Shown here one piece after another: positions 6,404 to 10,714 of a stretch of DNA of 10,714 nucleotides. A program made the translations under genes and the position numbers. Below the pieces are notes generated by a model. That model was not told where the DNA came from and did no database searches. It saw nothing but the letters and a program-made list of their open reading frames with translations. Every line of letters starts with the position of its first letter. The first letter of the stretch is position 1. Origin of the DNA: Candidatus Methanolliviera sp. GoM_oil (GTDB lineage Archaea > Halobacteriota > Methanoliparia > Methanoliparales > Methanoliparaceae); the NCBI GenBank assembly GCA_902158735.1, contig CABGHG010000046.1, positions 1-10,714 on the forward strand, read 5' to 3'.

Positions 6404-7801
6404 ATGATGAAGAAGAAAGTCATCGTTATGGGTAGTGGTCCTGGTGGATACGTATCTGCAATTAGAGCAGCACAAATGGGTGCAGAGGTCGCTCTGATAG
6501 AGAAGGATAGAGCGGGCGGAACGTGCAATAATATCGGCTGTATCCCCACAAAAACACTTTTAAACTCCGTAGAAATTTTAAGTAAGATTAAAAAGGCTGA
6601 AGATTACGGTATTGAGGTTGGAGATGTAAATGTCAATATAACGGAGATGATGGCAAGGAAGGAAAGGGTCGTTGCTGGTCTCCAGAAGAGTCTGAACAAT
6701 CTTTTCAAATCTAATAAGATCAGATTTTTGAAGGGGAAGGCAAGATTGATAGATCCTACGACTGTGGAGGTAGAAAAAGAAGGGGGAGAGAAAGAATCTA
6801 TATCGGCAGACGATATAATAATAGCAACGGGTTCTGATCCTGCAAAAATCCCGATATTTGATTTTGATCAACCGACGGTCATGACCAGCACAGATGCTCT
6901 ATACTTGAAAGAGGCACCGAGGAGTATAATCATTCTCGGTGCGGGTGCTATCGGATGCGAGTTTGCCGGGATATTCAATCCTCTGGGTACTGAGATCACC
7001 ATGGTTGAGATGATGCCCCAGATGCTTCCCACCGAGGATAGGAGGATCGCCATCCAACTTAAGAGGATATTTAACAAACGTGATATAAGGGTGTTGACGG
7101 GTACAAAGATAGAGGGCATATCCAGGTATGAGCAAGATAGTATAACGGCAAAACTGGATAACGGCGAGGAGATTACCGCTGAGAAGATCTTGGTTTCTAT
7201 AGGCAGAAAGCCAAATTCATCCCAAATTGGTTTGGATGAGGTGGGTGTTAAGACCGATAAGAGAGGCTACATAAAAGTCAATGAGAAGATGGAGACGAAC
7301 CTTGAAGGCATCTATGCCATCGGTGATGTGATAGGTGGGATTATGCTGGCCCACGTCGCTTCTGCCGAAGGCATAGTCGCCGCAGAAAATATCATGGGGC
7401 ATGAATCCAAGATGGACTACGGCGTGATTCCGAGCTGTATATTCACCTCTCCAGAGATTGCCAGTGTTGGAATCAATCCAGCTCAGGCGAAAGAGAAGAA
7501 TATCGATACAATCGTTGGTAGGTTCAATTTTCTGGGATCATCCAAGGCTCAGGCCATGGGGGAGACCGAAGGTTTCATCCAGTTGGTCGTCGATAAAAAT
7601 AGCGATAAGATTCTGGGTGGACAGATAATGGGAGCGCATGCCACAGACCTAATTCACGAAATTGCACTCGCCGCCAAGGCTGGGATTACAGCAGAAGAAA
7701 TTGGTTCTACGGTTCATGCACATCCAACACTGTCCGAGGCGATAAGGGAGTGTGCCGAGAATGCGCATGGAAGGGCGATACATCTAATAAAGATGGGGTA
7801 G
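6404..7801 (+). CDS. lpdA: Dihydrolipoamide dehydrogenase
   Basis: A 465-residue FAD disulfide oxidoreductase of normal length for the E3/Lpd family. It oxidises protein-bound dihydrolipoamide and reduces NAD+, and can run in reverse. The N-terminal FAD motif is GSGPGG (10-15). The redox disulfide is Cys41 and Cys46 in GGTCNNIGCIPTK. The NAD-binding motif is LGAGAIGCEFAG (178-189), with acidic Glu202 after the second strand, favouring NAD over NADP. YAIGDV (304-309) is the second FAD contact, and His440 with Glu445 in HAHPTLSE is the catalytic pair of the dimer partner. GGTGAT (6395-6400) serves either ATG 6404 or ATG 6407. No 2-oxoacid dehydrogenase E1 or E2 genes are near, so its obvious partner is the H-like lipoyl protein 60 bases upstream. 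Confidence 0.95.
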   Translation: MMKKKVIVMGSGPGGYVSAIRAAQMGAEVALIEKDRAGGTCNNIGCIPTKTLLNSVEILSKIKKAEDYGIEVGDVNVNITEMMARKERVVAGLQKSLNNLFKSNKIRFLKGKARLIDPTTVEVEKEGGEKESISADDIIIATGSDPAKIPIFDFDQPTVMTSTDALYLKEAPRSIIILGAGAIGCEFAGIFNPLGTEITMVEMMPQMLPTEDRRIAIQLKRIFNKRDIRVLTGTKIEGISRYEQDSITAKLDNGEEITAEKILVSIGRKPNSSQIGLDEVGVKTDKRGYIKVNEKMETNLEGIYAIGDVIGGIMLAHVASAEGIVAAENIMGHESKMDYGVIPSCIFTSPEIASVGINPAQAKEKNIDTIVGRFNFLGSSKAQAMGETEGFIQLVVDKNSDKILGGQIMGAHATDLIHEIALAAKAGITAEEIGSTVHAHPTLSEAIRECAENAHGRAIHLIKMG

Positions 7802-7819
7802 TTTATCACATATTACCCG

Positions 7820-7879
7820 ATGAGCCGTTCATCTATCTTTGATCTGACCATACCGAAGGACGGCGTCAATCCCGCATAG
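7820..7879 (+). other. Possible 19-codon small ORF in the lpd to radical SAM gap
   Basis: The 90-base gap after lpd contains ATG to TAG encoding MSRSSIFDLTIPKDGVNPA, ending just before the GAGAGGT ribosome binding site of the next gene. No ribosome binding site precedes it and no family is recognisable. An ORF this short is often chance; it is listed because its stop sits exactly where a leader peptide coupled to the next gene would end. No TATA box, hairpin or repeat is convincing in the gap. Confidence 0.12.
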
Positions 7880-7891
7880 AGAGGTATTTGT

Positions 7892-8665
7892 ATGGAGGAT
7901 ATCACATTTGTATTTCCATTTGAGACGACGTCTATAAGTCTGACCGGAGATAAGTGTGCCCTTCAATGTAAGCACTGCAACAGACGCTATTTGATACCCA
8001 TGACCTCTCTCAATAAATTCGATGGAAACACAAAGAGCGTGCTGATAAGTGGTGGTTGTGATAGTGACGGCGTCGTACCAATTTTAAAATTTAAAGAAGA
8101 GATAAAAAAGATAAAGGAAGATCATAGGGTGGTCGCCCATACAGGTCTACTCCCCCCAGAACGGGCGGATGAAATTTCTGAACTTGCAGATGTGGTCTCA
8201 TTCGATTTCATTGGTAATGATGATACAATAAAGGAGGTTTATGGTTTAGAGAAAACCGTGAATGATTTTTCAAGCTCATTCATCGCGTTAGATAAGCACG
8301 TTAGAACGGTGCCCCATATAACCATCGGTTTGCATGCAGGCAAAATTTTGGGGGAGAGAGACGCCATGGAATTGCTTGAGTCTCTCGGGGCAAAAACCAT
8401 CGTCTTCAACGTACTCATACCTACCAAAGGTACCTATTATGAACTTATTGATCCTCCAGAGATCAAAGAAGTGTTAAAAATATTAAAAGAGGGTAAAGAT
8501 ATGTTCTCCAATGTTTATTTGGGATGTATGCGCCCCGGTGGTAGATACAGGAGAATATTGGATTCTGTTGCAATTGATATCGTCGATCGAATCGTGATGC
8601 CATCCAGAGATGCCATAAAGAAAGTCGGCGAATACCACAGATCTATGGAGTGCTGCGTCTTATGA
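7892..8665 (+). CDS. Radical SAM protein, LipS1/LipS2-type lipoyl synthase subunit
   Basis: A 257-residue radical SAM enzyme with the CxxxCxxC cluster motif at Cys22, Cys26 and Cys29, and a glycine-rich SAM-contact segment LISGGCDSDG (51-60). Further cysteines sit at 56, 212 (GCMRPGG) and at the extreme C-terminus (Cys254-Cys255), and could ligate an auxiliary cluster. It looks like the archaeal biotin-synthase-like family COG1856. A pair of such radical SAM proteins replaces LipA as lipoyl synthase in Thermococcus and in sHdr-type sulfur oxidisers, inserting two sulfurs into a protein-bound octanoyl chain. Which of the two is LipS1 and which LipS2 I cannot settle. The stop overlaps the next gene's ATG (ATGA), and a lipoate ligase gene follows, which strongly supports lipoate assembly. 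Confidence 0.85.
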   Translation: MEDITFVFPFETTSISLTGDKCALQCKHCNRRYLIPMTSLNKFDGNTKSVLISGGCDSDGVVPILKFKEEIKKIKEDHRVVAHTGLLPPERADEISELADVVSFDFIGNDDTIKEVYGLEKTVNDFSSSFIALDKHVRTVPHITIGLHAGKILGERDAMELLESLGAKTIVFNVLIPTKGTYYELIDPPEIKEVLKILKEGKDMFSNVYLGCMRPGGRYRRILDSVAIDIVDRIVMPSRDAIKKVGEYHRSMECCVL

Positions 8666-9786
8666 GGATCTCTCTGGGCACCGCCATAAAACTTGGGCTT
8701 CAAGACGGTGGGCTATCATTCAGTCCCAAGACTGCCTATCTTCTCATCGGAGACGGCTGTAATTACGGTTGCAAGTATTGTGACGTCAGCCATGGCATGC
8801 TCGCAAGGATAACCTGGCCCTCTTTTCGGGATGATCTCGTGTTGGACGCCTTGAATAGCTCAGACTTCAAGCGGGTGTGCTTGCAGGTTACGGGTACCGG
8901 AATGGAGGAGGCACTGGAAATTTTAGAGAGGGTAAATCTGCCAAGAAGTGTTTGTGCCAGAATTACAGATTTAGAACAGGTCAAACTATCTTTTAAGAGG
9001 GGAGCTGATACTATAGGCCTCGCATTGGATGGTGTTACACCCAAAATCAGCGATGAGATCGGTAGGGGTGGGTTTGAAGAGACACTTGCTCTGTTAAAAG
9101 AATCTGCAAAAATATTTCCTGGCAGGATCTGGACACATCTCATAATAGGTCTGGGAGAGACCGAAAGAGATGCGGTAGAATTGATGCAGGAACTTCATGC
9201 TGCCGGCGTAGGTATAGCACTATTTGCATTCACTCCCGTTGAGGGAACGGAGATGGAGAACTTTGAGAGACCGTCGATGAACGCGTACAGAAGAATGCAG
9301 ATCGCGAGGTATCTTATAGAGAACAATATACAAAGGGAGTTTAGTTTCAATTCTCGAGACGAATTGATCAATTTTAAGGATGTTGAGAGAGAAGCATTCT
9401 TAACCTCCGGGTGCGAGTCTTGCGACAGAGGATATTATGATAGCAATCCGGGCGATCCCTACAACTTTCCGGATATTGTAAACGATGAGGATTACAAAAA
9501 AGCGATTGGGCAGGCAAGAACGTGGAGGGGGAGTAACGTCTATAAGGCAGGAAAATTAATCAGAATTTTTGTCGAGTATGGCAATTACATAAAAGATGTA
9601 AGGATAACAGGCGATTTCTTCGTCCATCCCGAAGAGAGTTTAGAAGGACTGGAAAGCTCTCTGATCGGTCTTCCCGTCGATAAAAATGCATTAGAAGATA
9701 AGATAAAAGAATTCATGAAGACCGCTCAAGTCTTTGGTTTCGATGAGAGGTCTCTAACCGATGCGATCATGGGGGCGGTCGTTTGA
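8662..9786 (+). CDS. Fusion: radical SAM lipoyl synthase subunit (LipS-type) plus LplB-like ligase C-terminal domain
   Basis: A 374-residue two-domain protein. Residues 1-265 form a radical SAM domain with CxxxCxxC at Cys33, Cys37 and Cys40, a biotin-synthase-like barrel including LIIGLGETERDAVELM (160-175), and a late CxxC pair, Cys251 and Cys254, that may hold an auxiliary cluster. Residues 285-374 look like the lipoate-protein ligase C-terminal domain (PF10437/LplB): YKAGKLIRIFVEYG, then the hallmark ITGDFFVHPEE (315-325), then LIGLPVDKNALEDKIKEF. This accessory domain activates ligase catalytic subunits that lack it, and the LplA encoded next does lack it. I chose ATG 8662, which overlaps the previous stop as ATGA; a GTG at 8650 would add four residues. 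The two steps, sulfur insertion and ligation, therefore appear physically joined in one polypeptide. Confidence 0.85.
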   Translation: MRISLGTAIKLGLQDGGLSFSPKTAYLLIGDGCNYGCKYCDVSHGMLARITWPSFRDDLVLDALNSSDFKRVCLQVTGTGMEEALEILERVNLPRSVCARITDLEQVKLSFKRGADTIGLALDGVTPKISDEIGRGGFEETLALLKESAKIFPGRIWTHLIIGLGETERDAVELMQELHAAGVGIALFAFTPVEGTEMENFERPSMNAYRRMQIARYLIENNIQREFSFNSRDELINFKDVEREAFLTSGCESCDRGYYDSNPGDPYNFPDIVNDEDYKKAIGQARTWRGSNVYKAGKLIRIFVEYGNYIKDVRITGDFFVHPEESLEGLESSLIGLPVDKNALEDKIKEFMKTAQVFGFDERSLTDAIMGAVV

Positions 9787-10499
9787 GGGAGATTCGCTTA
9801 ATAGAGGATGGAAGTAATGATGCGTTCTGGAACATGGCTTTGGATGAGGCATTAATGGAGCTTACCCCCACATCCACGTTGAGACTCTATTCATGGAAAC
9901 CTCCAGCTATATCGATCGGATACTTTCAAAGCCTCCACGATGAGGTGGATCTTGAGCGTTGTAGATCTTTGGGCATAGATGTCATAAGAAGGATAACCGG
10001 TGGTGGGGCAGTTTTTCACGATAAAGAGGTAACCTATTCCTTTATAATGATGGATTACCCCCAGGATGTACTTGAATCGTATAAATTGATATGCGGTGCC
10101 ATACTTGAAGGATTGAAGACGTTTGGAATTGAGGGAGAATTTGCACCACTCAACGATCTGGTTCTAAACGGCAAGAAGTTTTCTGGGAACGCTCAGACAA
10201 GGAAGATGGGAAGACTACTCCAGCACGGCACCATACTTCTGGACGTGGATGTGGAGACGATGTTTTCCATACTTAATGTCCCAGACGAGAAGATGCGTGA
10301 TAAGATGATCTCCGATGTTAAAGAGAGGGTAACCGGGTTAGATCTGACGTCCGATGAGGTACGCCAGGCATTGAAAAATGGCTTCAGTGAGGTTTTTGAT
10401 GCAGATCTGGTCGAGAGCGAAGTTAAGAACGATGAGAGATTGCTGGCAGAGGAAAAGGCCAAGCGCTATGCCTCCAGAGATTGGATTGATCGAATTTGA
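9783..10499 (+). CDS. lplA: Lipoate-protein ligase A, catalytic domain only
   Basis: A 238-residue ligase that activates lipoate or octanoate with ATP and transfers it to a lysine of the carrier protein. Motifs are NMALDEALM (17-25), RRITGGGAVFHD (69-80) and NDLVLNGKKFSGNAQ (124-138), with Lys132 as the expected catalytic lysine, then LQHGTILLDVD. The presence of ND and absence of a Cys upstream of this motif favours a ligase over a LipM-type octanoyltransferase. The protein stops after the catalytic domain, with no C-terminal accessory domain; that domain is fused to the preceding radical SAM protein. Translation starts at TTG 9783 overlapping the previous TGA, with GGGGGCGGT just upstream; the family-typical N-terminus confirms this rare start, since the next Met (18) lies inside the NMALDEA motif. 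Its likely target is the H-like protein at 5915. Confidence 0.93.
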   Translation: MREIRLIEDGSNDAFWNMALDEALMELTPTSTLRLYSWKPPAISIGYFQSLHDEVDLERCRSLGIDVIRRITGGGAVFHDKEVTYSFIMMDYPQDVLESYKLICGAILEGLKTFGIEGEFAPLNDLVLNGKKFSGNAQTRKMGRLLQHGTILLDVDVETMFSILNVPDEKMRDKMISDVKERVTGLDLTSDEVRQALKNGFSEVFDADLVESEVKNDERLLAEEKAKRYASRDWIDRI

Positions 10500-10579
10500 G
10501 AATTCTCTGTGATTTACCCCCACGTTTATCTTTTCAAATAATTTAATGAGTCGTTTAGACTGGAAAGACTATCAAAACT

Positions 10580-10587
10580 TTTATATA
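10580..10587 (+). promoter_or_regulatory. TATA box of the RDD-family gene
   Basis: TTTATATA lies about 23-25 bases upstream of the ATG at 10607, which puts the predicted start of transcription at the start codon and suggests a leaderless transcript. The 107-base gap from lplA to this gene also holds the palindrome GAGAATTCTC (10498-10507) on the lplA stop codon and a weak T-rich stretch near 10528, but no strong terminator. Confidence 0.55.
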
Positions 10588-10606
10588 CCATCTAAAATAA
10601 TTTTCC

Positions 10607-10714
10607 ATGAAGAAGGGAAAAGATATGGATGATATCGTTGAGGAAGGAATCATTGAGAAGGCGGGCGTCGGTAAGAGATTTGTATCATACCTGATAGACG
10701 CGATAATAATGGGG
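10607..10714 (+). CDS. RDD-family membrane protein, N-terminal part (partial)
   Basis: The first 36 codons are visible before the window ends. After a short acidic and basic stretch comes AGVGKRFVSYLIDAIIMG, which matches the start of RDD domains: Arg24 and Asp31 are the first two signature residues, and the hydrophobic run begins the first membrane helix. RDD proteins are small integral membrane proteins, some of them linked to ion transport. The ATG at 10607 fits the leaderless promoter; a second ATG at 10625 preceded by AAGGGAAAA is an alternative. It has its own promoter and is probably unrelated to the lipoate genes. Confidence 0.65.
   Translation, partial: MKKGKDMDDIVEEGIIEKAGVGKRFVSYLIDAIIMG

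Noticed and set aside
9783..10499. LipM/LipB-type octanoyltransferase
   Set aside because: There is no catalytic Cys before the KKFSGNAQ motif and the ND of ligases is present, so lipoate-protein ligase fits better.
10590..10600. ATCTAAAATAA shared with the operator region at 799-809
   Set aside because: An 11-base AT-rich match lacking the CTAACATTGTTAG core is easily due to chance, so it was not called a third operator.
1..10714. tRNA or rRNA genes, CRISPR arrays, insertion sequences
   Set aside because: No regular spaced repeats, transposase motifs, terminal inverted repeats or RNA gene signatures were seen by eye on either strand.

Overview
The window reads as an archaeal chromosome segment. 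Start codons are preceded by GAGGTGA-type ribosome binding sites. Promoters have TATA-box form, and two genes (the DtxR-like regulator and the last gene) look leaderless. A run of T tracts serves as a terminator. The lipoate enzymes are of the type known from archaea and sulfur oxidisers, not the classical LipA/LipB type. The exact lineage cannot be fixed from the sequence alone.

Layout. (1) 1-124: the tail of an unidentified gene, convergent with a DtxR/MntR-family repressor gene on the minus strand (197-637). (2) 638-858: a regulatory region with two near-identical 24-base operator-like repeats bracketing a TATA box. (3) 859-6343: a tight six-gene plus-strand operon. It encodes a small helical protein, an HdrD-like iron-sulfur protein with a degenerate first CCG domain, a second larger helical protein, a GlcD-type FAD oxidoreductase, a canonical HdrD-like iron-sulfur protein with two intact CCG domains, and a GcvH-like lipoyl carrier. 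It ends in a T-rich terminator. (4) 6404-7801: dihydrolipoamide dehydrogenase. (5) 7892-10499: a translationally coupled lipoate-assembly module. It encodes a radical SAM protein, a second radical SAM protein fused to an LplB-like ligase C-terminal domain, and a short LplA catalytic subunit lacking that domain. (6) 10607-end: the start of an RDD-family membrane protein with its own promoter.

How the genes may work together. The lipoate module makes and attaches lipoate to the orphan H-protein-like carrier; no glycine-cleavage P or T genes are present. The carrier sits in an operon of Hdr-like proteins, whose CCG clusters in known relatives reduce or form disulfides. Dihydrolipoamide dehydrogenase would connect the carrier to NAD. 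The locus therefore resembles the sulfur-oxidising sHdr-LbpA system in logic: Hdr-like proteins, a lipoate-binding protein and dedicated lipoate assembly. It differs by having no HdrA and by using a GlcD-type flavoprotein instead. The most economical hypothesis is an electron route between an unknown 2-hydroxyacid (or organosulfur) substrate, FAD, Fe-S/CCG clusters, a protein-bound lipoyl disulfide and NAD(H), under control of the divergently encoded DtxR-like repressor. Its direction and substrate are not visible in the sequence.
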